The notes beneath the pieces are model-generated. The model worked only from the letters and a program-made list of their open reading frames with translations, was not told the origin of the DNA and did no database searches. The translations under genes were made by a program, and so were the position numbers. A stretch of 8,547 bases of DNA from Deltaproteobacteria bacterium (GTDB taxonomy: Bacteria; Desulfobacterota; GWC2-55-46; DRQE01). Location of the stretch: positions 1 through 8,547 of the forward strand of contig DAOVXI010000062.1 of assembly GCA_030636245.1 (NCBI GenBank), in the 5' to 3' direction. Below, one piece after another: positions 1 through 6,455 of the stretch (the first letter of the stretch is position 1; each line of letters begins with the position of its first letter).

Positions 1-95
1 CACTGGTTTTACAGGTGTTTCTGTATATAGCTGTCTATCTCAGTGTTTACGGGGTTTATCTCTGAAAATATATCTCTTTGGCCTTGTTTTTTTGC

Positions 96-124
96 TTGAC
101 ACAAAAATTAAAATCTGTTAATTT
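96..124 (+). promoter_or_regulatory. Probable sigma70-type promoter for the first cytochrome
   Basis: A perfect TTGACA lies at 96-101. It is followed after 17 bases by TAATTT at 119-124, a weak -10 matching three of six consensus positions. A better-looking TATATT at 124-129 is too far from the -35 box (22 bases). The start of transcription would fall near 131, just before the first leader hairpin. The -35 box and its spacing are good and the -10 is poor, so the promoter may need an activator. It is predicted from sequence only. Confidence 0.45.
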
Positions 125-133
125 ATATTTAAC

Positions 134-159
134 AGTAGAAGCTGACGAAGGCTTCTATT
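134..159 (+). promoter_or_regulatory. 5' leader hairpin
   Basis: The arms 134-142 and 151-159 pair over nine positions, with one G-U pair and an 8-nt loop (tgacgaag). The seven inner pairs, TAGAAGC with GCTTCTA, are perfect. The hairpin would sit at the very 5' end of the predicted transcript. A stem in that position often protects an mRNA from decay. It is not a terminator, because no T run follows. Confidence 0.4.
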
Positions 160-210
160 TATAAGGTAATGGTTGCCTGAACCTGAACAGCCCTTAATAA
201 AGGTTTTGTG

Positions 211-295
211 TCGGGTGCGGTAAGGAGTCCCGTACTGATAGGTCATGTTGATCAAAACATGACGGGGTTGCTTTCCGCAGTCCGAAACGGTTTTT
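211..295 (+). promoter_or_regulatory. Structured leader element of unknown class, possible attenuator or riboswitch
   Basis: Bases 211-285 can fold into one long arm. Outer pairs are 211-214 with 282-285. Next come 217-224 with 271-278 (seven pairs and one T-T mismatch), then 226-231 with 264-269 (including two G-U pairs). A 10-nt one-sided bulge lies at 232-241, and a perfect 8-bp stem 242-249/256-263 closes on the loop GATCAA. The run of five T at 291-295 follows five bases after the arm, which resembles an attenuator. I compared it from memory with the c-di-GMP-I (GEMM), c-di-GMP-II, fluoride, cobalamin and SRP RNA consensus sequences and found no match. Folding was done by eye, without energies or covariation. 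Confidence 0.4.
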
Positions 296-404
296 AATAA
301 GGCGTTCTCGGTAAAATTATTTAGCTGTAAAGTGTTTCAAAAAAAACTTGAGTTCCTAATAGATTATGGAACGAAAGTAATTAAAAAAGTGGAAGGAGAT
401 TATT

Positions 405-1742
405 ATGAGAAAAACATTATTATTGGCCGTTGTGGCCATCAGTGCATTTGCATTGGTAATGACATCAGCAACACCTTCTGAAGCCGTTCACGCGGGTTCA
501 GGACAGCTTGCTTGTGGTCAGTGCCATACAATGCATAGCTCACAGGGTGATACGAACATGGGTGATGTCGGCGGTACCGGTTCAGACATCCTTTTGAGGT
601 CTGCAAAGGTCTATGAGCTTTGTCTCAGCTGTCACGGTACAGCAGGTTCGGCCTCGACGGATACATTTGCCAACGACGTAGGTACCCCGATTACGCCTCC
701 AAAGGTTTGGACACAAAACCTCGGTAACTGGGGTGGTAAAGACTTTGTTTCAGGCATCGGTGCCGGTGGTGACTTTGACTATACCGGTACAACAGACGGA
801 GCAGGTCAGATCACGGCCTACTATGCAGGTGATGATCCTGCCAGTAACGAGAGTCTCGGCTACGGTCACTCTATTGGTAACGTCGCAACGATACCTCCTG
901 GTGCTGCAGAGGGATCTATCGATGAGCTTTCATGTACGAACTGTCATGACCCGCATGGAACAAAGACTCAGCCGTTAATAGCTACTGCCAATGTGCAGGG
1001 TATTAACGTCTACAGAATGCTTAAGGTCAAGCCGGTTGGTGGTGACGGCACAGATCTTCTTGAGACTACCGGTGTTGTCTTTGAAGATGGTGCTTCTACT
1101 GTAGGTACAACAGTTGTAAGTTGGGTAGGTGGAGCCAGTCAGGCTTCCGATGGTGCCATAGGTGGAAACCTTGATGGTGAGACCCCAACCGGGTTGAATC
1201 ATTACTGGCCGATATACTATGCAGGTGAGCACAACGTATACGGTGGAGGTCTCAATAGTGCCAATACCGGTGATGCCGGTATGAGCGGTTGGTGTTCACA
1301 GTGTCATGATGACTGGCACGAGACCGGCGGTACGGATGACAACACAACTGTAGGCGGAACCGACTGGGATAGACATCCGGTCAACTGTGATATGACAACA
1401 GATGCCGTAGACGGTTGTGCCCTTGCAGGTACATCAGCCGGCGGAGCAACTATCTACGACTATACCCATTACAACACTACCGTAGTAGCTTCTGACGGTA
1501 AGGTTCCGATGGCTAAGGGTACATTAGTGGATGTAGTTCCTGGTGACTATGCAACAGAGGTCTACTATGGTGATAACCCAAATGACCGTATAATGTGTCT
1601 TACATGTCACTTTGCACATGCTGGACCTAACCTTGACGCTCTCAGATGGGATTATACATCTGCGGTGTCAGCAGGTAGCCAGAACGGTGTTAGCCTTGAT
1701 AGTCTAACAGGTTGTCAGCAGTGTCATAACAGAGGTAAGTAA
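405..1742 (+). CDS. OmcS-like secreted hexaheme c-type cytochrome (putative nanowire subunit)
   Basis: The product (445 aa) is predicted to be an exported electron-transfer protein with six covalently bound hemes. A Sec signal peptide covers residues 1-27 (RK, hydrophobic core, SEA cleavage site). Six CxxCH motifs begin at C37, C73, C177, C297, C398 and C437. Ten further histidines, including H29, H44, H156-region, H184, H305, H324, H355 and H405, are enough for bis-His ligation of all six hemes. Motif order and length match Geobacter OmcS (about 432 aa): CHTMH, CHDPHG, CHxxxH, RHP, CHxAHA and a C-terminal CxxCH. H44 corresponds to the OmcS histidine that ligates a heme of the next subunit in the filament. 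Two non-heme cysteines, C328 and C338, could form a disulfide. AAGGAG at 393-398 is well placed for the ATG, and a strong terminator follows, so the gene is probably monocistronic and highly expressed. The OmcS assignment is from recalled motif order; hexaheme content is certain, filament formation is inferred. Confidence 0.9.
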   Translation: MRKTLLLAVVAISAFALVMTSATPSEAVHAGSGQLACGQCHTMHSSQGDTNMGDVGGTGSDILLRSAKVYELCLSCHGTAGSASTDTFANDVGTPITPPKVWTQNLGNWGGKDFVSGIGAGGDFDYTGTTDGAGQITAYYAGDDPASNESLGYGHSIGNVATIPPGAAEGSIDELSCTNCHDPHGTKTQPLIATANVQGINVYRMLKVKPVGGDGTDLLETTGVVFEDGASTVGTTVVSWVGGASQASDGAIGGNLDGETPTGLNHYWPIYYAGEHNVYGGGLNSANTGDAGMSGWCSQCHDDWHETGGTDDNTTVGGTDWDRHPVNCDMTTDAVDGCALAGTSAGGATIYDYTHYNTTVVASDGKVPMAKGTLVDVVPGDYATEVYYGDNPNDRIMCLTCHFAHAGPNLDALRWDYTSAVSAGSQNGVSLDSLTGCQQCHNRGK

Positions 1743-1775
1743 TACTTTTTATCTCTGGTCTTAAAAAGCACTTCC

Positions 1776-1813
1776 GGAAGGGAGGGGGATATTCCCCCTC
1801 CCTTTCTTTATTT
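1776..1813 (+). terminator. Strong intrinsic terminator after the first cytochrome
   Basis: Arms 1776-1789 and 1793-1806 form a 14-bp stem with one G-U pair and a 3-nt loop. A block of five G-C pairs sits next to the loop, and a T-rich tail (TTTATTT) follows. The stem begins 33 bases after the stop codon. It should separate the cytochrome transcript from the NHL gene downstream, which fits the presence of a new promoter at 1847-1876. Confidence 0.9.
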
Positions 1814-1846
1814 CTAAACCTGCCTTTATCTAATAATATTAATATC

Positions 1847-1876
1847 TTGACATATCATGCCCGTATGGTTTATAAA
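1847..1876 (+). promoter_or_regulatory. Sigma70-type promoter for the first NHL gene
   Basis: TTGACA at 1847-1852 and TATAAA at 1871-1876 are separated by 18 bases. The -35 is perfect and the -10 matches five of six positions. It lies 40 bases past the terminator stem and would start transcription near 1883, giving a leader of about 75 nt before the ATG at 1959. Confidence 0.65.
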
Positions 1877-1893
1877 TGAGACTTATATGTCAA
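1847..1893. repeat. Perfect 9-bp inverted repeat spanning the NHL promoter
   Basis: TTGACATAT at 1847-1855 is repeated as its exact reverse complement, ATATGTCAA, at 1885-1893, with 29 bases between. The left copy contains the -35 box and the right copy lies just after the predicted transcription start. Such a pair could be two operator half-sites for a regulator that loops or blocks the promoter. Because the left arm is not transcribed, an RNA hairpin is not the explanation. Chance is possible in AT-rich DNA. Confidence 0.4.
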
Positions 1894-1939
1894 ATTAATG
1901 ATTCGATAGTTTTACCTACCTATGGAGTTGGCATATAAG

Positions 1940-1957
1940 TATACCGTCAGCGGTATA
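1940..1957 (+). promoter_or_regulatory. Inverted repeat directly upstream of the first NHL start codon
   Basis: TATACCG at 1940-1946 pairs perfectly with CGGTATA at 1951-1957 around the loop TCAG. The ATG at 1959 begins one base later, and no recognisable Shine-Dalgarno sequence is visible here. In RNA the hairpin would occupy the ribosome landing site, so it may limit translation. As DNA it could also be an operator. Confidence 0.4.
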
Positions 1958-1958
1958 A

Positions 1959-3137
1959 ATGTGTTCTTGGAAAAAGAGAGATATGCATACTATTGGTTTT
2001 GTTACATTTTTGGTCCTACTGCTACTGCCAGCCCAGTCATTCGCAGCTCCTGTTTATATTGATAGGAATGTTATTATGGTTGCTGCAAACAATGTGACAT
2101 CTGAAACCGCGGAAGACGCAGCAGCAGCTGATGAAGATTTCTTTACCGAAGACATCCCGGAGCGGTCATATCAGGATCCCGAGATGTTTACAGGGTCACC
2201 TGATGAAGAGCAGACCAGTTCCTTTGACATCCCTTTTGAAACCCATTACTCACCTGAAACAGAACTAACAGCCGAAGATATTACCCAGGAGGTACGCTAT
2301 TTAATGTCGCTTGATGGCAGGAGTAGCGGTATTCCTTTTAATAGCACTGTTAATGTTCACTACGATTTTGCCAATGATGAGCTTTTCATACTGGATAACC
2401 AGAACAGCAGGGTTCTGGTTATGGACCCGGAGGGAAGTGTTTTACATCACTTTTATTATGCATCCGCTGGTTTAGGTTCATTGCAGAGAAATCTGGTTAT
2501 AACGAATAATGGAGATATGATCCTTAGCGATGGCTATCGAATATCACAACTGAACTACAGGGGTGTTTTTATAAAAGACCTGGATACTTCATTTATGAGT
2601 GATGATGAGGGAATTCAGTCCTTGTATTTCGATGATGTTGAGGAGGAGCTCTATGTTGGGACGACTAAGGCTTTGTACGTACTGGACAGTCTGGACAGTA
2701 AAGGTAATACCAAGCTTAAGCTGACCGCTACCAGTAAGGCACCTTTTAAGAATGTTTCCAGTGTGGTAGTTCTTAATGGAGAGATATTTATTCTCGATCC
2801 GCCTTCTTTTAAGGTTTTCAGGTTTAACCGTAACGGTAAGTTTCTCTCCAGCTTCGGGCATATCTCCGGCTTGGCCGGTGGTTTTAGTATGCCTGTGGAT
2901 ATGACCGTTGACAGGATAAGAGGCTATGTGGCGGTGCTTGATATAAACAGGTTCGCGCTGATGTTTTACGATCAAACAGGTCAGTTTATCTTTGAGTTTG
3001 GCGGAGACAATACTTTGCCGAGACCAGTCTCCGTGGCCTTGGACAAGAGAGGCCGCATGTACATTTCCGTTAACACAAAAAAAGTCAGGGTCTTTGAGTT
3101 CCTAAGGAAAGAATTTGATAAGCAGGACGGCCCATGA
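1959..3137 (+). CDS. Secreted NHL-repeat beta-propeller protein
   Basis: The 392-aa product has a signal peptide (KKR at 5-7, hydrophobic core about 11-24, likely cleavage after QSFAA near residue 30). An acidic, Ala/Glu/Asp-rich linker follows at about 43-110. From about 125 to the end there are six propeller-like blades, each with the NHL pattern of a LFILD- or YVAVLD-type strand, an asparagine or arginine, and a V.VF.F-type strand (about 130-163, 177-207, 218-245, 265-300, 307-348, 354-381). NHL propellers bind partner proteins or polymers and have no catalytic motif that I can see. The ATG at 1959 is preferred over the ATG at 1983 because it supplies the positive n-region, although neither has a good ribosome binding site. 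From memory, an NHL protein is also encoded next to omcS in Geobacter, so a role in cytochrome folding, export or assembly is a reasonable inference. Paralogue of the protein at 4133-5035: both carry an LNYRG motif. Confidence 0.85.
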   Translation: MCSWKKRDMHTIGFVTFLVLLLLPAQSFAAPVYIDRNVIMVAANNVTSETAEDAAAADEDFFTEDIPERSYQDPEMFTGSPDEEQTSSFDIPFETHYSPETELTAEDITQEVRYLMSLDGRSSGIPFNSTVNVHYDFANDELFILDNQNSRVLVMDPEGSVLHHFYYASAGLGSLQRNLVITNNGDMILSDGYRISQLNYRGVFIKDLDTSFMSDDEGIQSLYFDDVEEELYVGTTKALYVLDSLDSKGNTKLKLTATSKAPFKNVSSVVVLNGEIFILDPPSFKVFRFNRNGKFLSSFGHISGLAGGFSMPVDMTVDRIRGYVAVLDINRFALMFYDQTGQFIFEFGGDNTLPRPVSVALDKRGRMYISVNTKKVRVFEFLRKEFDKQDGP

Positions 3138-3470
3138 TCTAAAGCTAGACCCCTCTTCTACCTGTCATCTCTCTTGATCCTTCAATACCGAATATTCAAA
3201 GTACTCTTTCGTAACATTCCTTACAGGTATCATTATATTTTTTCGTAATTCGTCATGGGTCGATGTGGCGCAGAATTTAAGTAGAATTAAAGCCGGCTTT
3301 TCCGGGAAGTGACGGTTCTTTACCGAATAACAAAATCATAAATAAAATGAGCTGGATATGTTATAATAAACATTAACTTATGGCATTACTCTAAGTGGTG
3401 TTTGTCGGTACCCTTGTCTTTATTCTTAGAGATATAGTAACGGCCTGATGATCGAGTTACGGAGAGTGGG
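3138..3470. other. Intergenic region between NHL gene and TPR gene
   Basis: No coding region is supported in these 333 bases. No convincing terminator follows the NHL gene. A 12-bp palindrome, AAAGCCGGCTTT, lies at 3289-3300 and may be a protein-binding site. A promoter-like element at 3359-3367 is described separately. GGAG at 3461-3464 serves the next gene. Confidence 0.6.
3359..3367 (+). promoter_or_regulatory. Extended -10 promoter for the TPR-NHL-cytochrome unit
   Basis: TGTTATAAT at 3359-3367 is a perfect extended -10 (TGnTATAAT). No recognisable -35 box lies 16-18 bases upstream, which is common for extended -10 promoters. Transcription would start near 3374, about 97 bases before the TPR gene. 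This would drive the three coupled genes 3471-6301. Confidence 0.45.
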
Positions 3471-4136
3471 ATGAATAATTTGGAGTTTACATTTAAGAGG
3501 TCTGAGCAGGTGTTGCTCCTCGTATTGGTCCTGTTTTGCCTTCTGATAACGCTTAATAGGAATCATGTATGGCACACTAAATTGCAACTATGGAGCGATG
3601 TGTCAAGTAAGAGCCCGCTCAAGGCAAGGCCTTATATTAATATAGGTACTGCCTATATAGCTCTGGGTCAGTATGAAGAAGCTCTCGAGAGTTTATCAAA
3701 GGCAAGGAAGGCAGATCCTTGGTACATAGAGGTCTATTATAATGAAGCCATTGTGTATATAAGGACCGGCAGATACTTTATGGCGATACCCAAGTTTGAG
3801 GAGGTCTTAAGGATAAATGAGGTGTTAAAGGGCGGGCACTACGGCGCTGTTGTTTCTCCCAAATTTGAGGTTGAAGCAAACTCAAATCTCGGTAATATCT
3901 ATAATATTGCGAGAAATTATAATAAGTCCATACATCACTTCAATGTCGCGCTTAAGCTCAAACCTGAGGACACGGCAACACGATTCAACCTGGCGCTAAC
4001 CCTCAAGAGAGTTGGTAAGATAGAAGAAGCAAAGAAAGAATTCAATGAGATACTAAAGTACGACCCGAATGACAAGGAAGCAGCATTTAATCTTACAATT
4101 CTGGGCGGCACATCTTCGGGTGGAGATATAAAATGA
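3471..4136 (+). CDS. Membrane-anchored TPR protein
   Basis: The 221-aa product has one N-terminal membrane segment (about residues 13-28) without a clear cleavage site, followed by about four tetratricopeptide repeats (roughly 52-85, 86-119, 133-166, 167-200), each with the A..G/Y..A alternation and a terminal proline, for example D-P at 199. TPRs hold partner proteins together, so this is probably a periplasm-facing scaffold. The junction after the membrane helix (NRNHVW, then LW, KSP and KARPY) resembles the point where the last membrane helix meets the TPRs in large TMTC/DUF1736-like membrane proteins. It may therefore be a shortened derivative lacking the multi-helix domain; this is a recalled resemblance. 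GGAG at 3461-3464 supports the ATG. The stop overlaps the next start by 4 bases (ATGA), which implies translational coupling. Confidence 0.85.
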   Translation: MNNLEFTFKRSEQVLLLVLVLFCLLITLNRNHVWHTKLQLWSDVSSKSPLKARPYINIGTAYIALGQYEEALESLSKARKADPWYIEVYYNEAIVYIRTGRYFMAIPKFEEVLRINEVLKGGHYGAVVSPKFEVEANSNLGNIYNIARNYNKSIHHFNVALKLKPEDTATRFNLALTLKRVGKIEEAKKEFNEILKYDPNDKEAAFNLTILGGTSSGGDIK

Positions 4137-5035
4137 TAAATGTTTTTTTTAGTTTCTTTGTCTTAGTCTTTTTGATCTTTTCTTCACCAAGCCATTCAAC
4201 AGGCAAATATCCTTTGCCGTTTGATACCCCTAAGCTCAAGTTCAGTATTGATAGCTTTATGGCAGACAAGTTGATATCGCCTGTAGCTATTTTTTATGAT
4301 AATGAGCATCGTGAGCTGCTTGTCGTTGATAGCGCGTATGATGAGGTTCTGATATTTGATGAACGTGGACAGGGTGTTTATAGGTTTGGTAGGGGAAAGA
4401 GTGTTATTCCTGTGAACCCACTTGGCATAATAAAGATAGGTGATGATATGTATGTGACAGAACAGGGGAAGAGTCACATCACCATCTTGAATTATAGAGG
4501 TATTGAGAAGGGGCGTATAACAGCTCCCGAGGGTATGGAGTTTCTTCCCAGCAAGATAGACGTTGATAAAGAGGGAAATATCTATGCTCTTAATACAGCG
4601 CTTAATAACTGCGCTGTATTTGATAAAAACGGAGTGTATAAGATGAGCATAGGTAAGGACTTTAACTCTCTTTCAGCAATAGCGGTAGGCACTGACAGGG
4701 TGTACCTGATAACTTCATTTTATGAAGGAAAGTCCATCCATTTTTACCGTAAAAATGATGGTGTTTACATGGGTAGCTTTGAGGCCATTGAAGGGGTAGG
4801 GGGCACCCTCGGACTCCCCTTAGGGGCGCGTGTGGACAGCAGTGACAGGCTATGGTTGGTGGATGCTTTAAAGGGTGTGCATATATTTGATAAGTCTGCG
4901 GAAAAGATAGGCTTTTTTGGTGGTGGGAAGGTAAAAAGAGAGCGTATTTTCTTCGGTGTTGATATTGACTTTGGCCATGATAATATGATATATTTATTAG
5001 ACAAAAATCGTAAGCGGATATCTGTCTTTAAGTGA
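4133..5035 (+). CDS. Secreted NHL-repeat beta-propeller protein (second copy)
   Basis: The 300-aa product begins with a hydrophobic export signal (residues 1-22; it lacks the usual lysines or arginines near the N-terminus). The rest is one six-bladed propeller with blades at roughly 47-86, 95-126, 137-172, 179-214, 226-262 and 273-300. Typical NHL strands include ELLVVD, NIYALN, RLWLVD and MIYLLD. It shares the LNYRG motif (119-123) and general layout with the 392-aa NHL protein, but lacks the acidic linker. It overlaps the TPR gene by 4 bases and ends 30 bases before the second cytochrome, so all three are probably made together. The function is unknown; a periplasmic or outer-surface partner of the cytochrome is the best inference from position. 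Confidence 0.85.
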   Translation: MINVFFSFFVLVFLIFSSPSHSTGKYPLPFDTPKLKFSIDSFMADKLISPVAIFYDNEHRELLVVDSAYDEVLIFDERGQGVYRFGRGKSVIPVNPLGIIKIGDDMYVTEQGKSHITILNYRGIEKGRITAPEGMEFLPSKIDVDKEGNIYALNTALNNCAVFDKNGVYKMSIGKDFNSLSAIAVGTDRVYLITSFYEGKSIHFYRKNDGVYMGSFEAIEGVGGTLGLPLGARVDSSDRLWLVDALKGVHIFDKSAEKIGFFGGGKVKRERIFFGVDIDFGHDNMIYLLDKNRKRISVFK

Positions 5036-5065
5036 TATTTCCCGGTTACGAAGCGAGGCTTTTGA

Positions 5066-6301
5066 GTGGGTTTACTATTGTCAAATAATTCGATTTTTTC
5101 CATTAGTGAGCGCCTTAAAAAGACCAGGAGCTTTGTTTTTCTTCTATTATTTGTTGTATCCTTTTTCTTACTTTCCCCTAAAATAGCCAACTCAGGAATG
5201 TATCACTCCAATAGCTCCGGTATTGTCTGTGCTCAGTGCCATACAATGCACAACAGTCAGGGTGAAGGATCTTTGATCTACCCTGGTGAGGGAACCGGCA
5301 TTCAGGATATGCTCCTGAGGGCAGAAAATGTTTTTAGTCTTTGTTTATACTGTCACGGCAAGGACTATCCCGGCACTCAGGCAGCCGACGGGGACGGTAA
5401 TGTTCCTCCGAAGGTAGAGGTTAGTGCCAATCAGTCCGCAAACTATGACGGAGTGAACAACTTTCCTTCTGCCGGCGACTTTAATCATGGAGACCTTGCT
5501 GTCGCAAATGACGATAACAGGCATGATCTCGCGAGAACCGGCATGGATGGTGTTGAGCCTCCGGGGTACGTTGGCACATGGACCGCTGTAACGGATAAGT
5601 ACGGCCCAACGTTCAATTGTCTTTACTGTCATGGTCATCACGGCACTGATAACTACAGGAACCTCAGATACGACCCGGGTAACCCCACAAATGACACCTT
5701 GGCCGCAGGGGTGAGTATTACATTTGAAGTTAATAATAGCGGTACATGCAGTGATGGTACCGGTGCGCCGTGTGATGTAGACAATACGGATCCAGATATT
5801 ATTAGTAATGTGGATAAGTATCATAGAGCCAATGTTAAGTTTGAAGTCGCAGCAGGAGAGCAGGGAAACCGTATCTCCGAGTTCTGCGGAAAATGCCATA
5901 CTAATTATTACGGTTTAAGTGGTGACGCTAACATGGGCGGCGTGGCTAATGGTGGTATTGGAGCCGGAGACACAGGTACACCATGGGTGAGGCATCCGGT
6001 TGGAGATGTAAAGATCGGGGACACGAGTGAACATTCGGTGGACACATTAATTGTAGGCTCGAAAGTCAGGTATGCAACGGATGACTTAGCTAAGACTCAG
6101 CCGCTTTGCCTGAGTTGTCACTATGCTCACGGAGGGCCTAACCCGAACAACTCTACAAATCCTGATTATGACCATAGTATGCTTGTAAAACTCGACGGAG
6201 CAGATACTCTTAATTTTAGTGATAACTATATACTCGACACCAGCACATCCAGTAATAAGGGTATGATGAGTAATGTATGTAATAAGTGTCATGACCAGTA
6301 G
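5066..6301 (+). CDS. Second OmcS-like secreted hexaheme c-type cytochrome
   Basis: The product (411 aa) carries six CxxCH motifs beginning at C55, C93, C185, C274, C348 and C405, in the same order as the first cytochrome. Shared motifs include CHTMH (H59, H62), MLLR or ILLR before heme 2, RHPV (H310), CHxAHxGPN (H352, H355) and a C-terminal CxxCH. A signal peptide is present (RLKKTR, hydrophobic core about 22-37, cleavage probably near 41-44). The n-region is long because the only nearby starts are GTG at 5066 and TTG at 5078; GAGG at 5055-5058 suits the GTG. Differences: heme motif 4 reads CHTNYY, so the histidine that follows in the first protein (H305) and in OmcS is absent, and motif 3 has CHGHHG. 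C228 and C236 are a possible disulfide at a different place. Hexaheme content is certain. A role as minor filament subunit, cap or alternative wire is inference. Confidence 0.9.
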   Translation: MGLLLSNNSIFSISERLKKTRSFVFLLLFVVSFFLLSPKIANSGMYHSNSSGIVCAQCHTMHNSQGEGSLIYPGEGTGIQDMLLRAENVFSLCLYCHGKDYPGTQAADGDGNVPPKVEVSANQSANYDGVNNFPSAGDFNHGDLAVANDDNRHDLARTGMDGVEPPGYVGTWTAVTDKYGPTFNCLYCHGHHGTDNYRNLRYDPGNPTNDTLAAGVSITFEVNNSGTCSDGTGAPCDVDNTDPDIISNVDKYHRANVKFEVAAGEQGNRISEFCGKCHTNYYGLSGDANMGGVANGGIGAGDTGTPWVRHPVGDVKIGDTSEHSVDTLIVGSKVRYATDDLAKTQPLCLSCHYAHGGPNPNNSTNPDYDHSMLVKLDGADTLNFSDNYILDTSTSSNKGMMSNVCNKCHDQ

Positions 6302-6388
6302 TCGCTGTCGGTAGCCCTTCATTTAATATCTGCCATTCAATAATACTTCATATGATAAATTTATTGATCAGCTCAAGCTCGACAATAC

Positions 6389-6417
6389 TTGAAGCGACCT
6401 GTGAATTTGTTTATAAT
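6389..6417 (+). promoter_or_regulatory. Sigma70-type promoter for the second TPR operon
   Basis: TTGAAG at 6389-6394 and a perfect TATAAT at 6412-6417 are separated by the ideal 17 bases. Transcription would start near 6424, about 32 bases before the ATG at 6456. This gives a short, ordinary leader containing the ribosome binding site AAGGAG (6445-6450). It suggests that the downstream genes are expressed independently of the second cytochrome. Confidence 0.7.
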
Positions 6418-6455
6418 GCTACATCAAGCTACGCAGCTGACTAAAAGGAGAACGA

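Larger units (their letters stand above)
1..404. other. Intergenic/leader region before the first cytochrome gene
   Basis: No credible coding region was found in this stretch. Positions 1-95 are AT-rich and show nothing I can name. From 96 onward there is a sigma70-like promoter, a short hairpin (134-159), a long foldable arm (211-285) followed by a T run (291-295), and then an AT-rich stretch leading to the ribosome binding site AAGGAG at 393-398. If transcription starts near 131, the untranslated leader is about 270 nt, which is unusually long for a bacterial gene and suggests control at the RNA level. Confidence 0.7.

Noticed and set aside
181..300. c-di-GMP (GEMM) or other known riboswitch in the first leader
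   Set aside because: The GEMM core signatures (GGCAAA, GGGACGCAAAGCC-like segments) are missing, and no other class recalled from memory fits. Kept only as an unassigned structured element.
1869..1893. Divergent promoter on the - strand using the right arm of the inverted repeat
   Set aside because: The spacer to TATAAA on that strand is only 13 bases and no - strand gene exists to be transcribed.
2683..2700. Tandem 9-base repeat CTGGACAGT inside the first NHL gene
   Set aside because: It has only two copies, is in frame (encoding LDS twice), and is best explained as a small coding duplication.
3159..3240. Terminator after the first NHL gene (TACCTGT/ACAGGTA pair followed by a T run)
   Set aside because: The 7-bp arms are 57 bases apart and the T run is not adjacent, so it is not a credible intrinsic terminator.
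3289..3301. AAAGCCGGCTTT followed by T as a terminator
   Set aside because: The palindrome leaves only a 4-bp stem with a CCGG loop and almost no T tail. It is more likely a DNA site or chance.
5345..5899. Long open frame on the - strand opposite the second cytochrome
   Set aside because: It is fully antisense to a gene with six clear heme motifs, has no domain or export signal of its own and looks like a shadow frame. The same applies to the other - strand frames.
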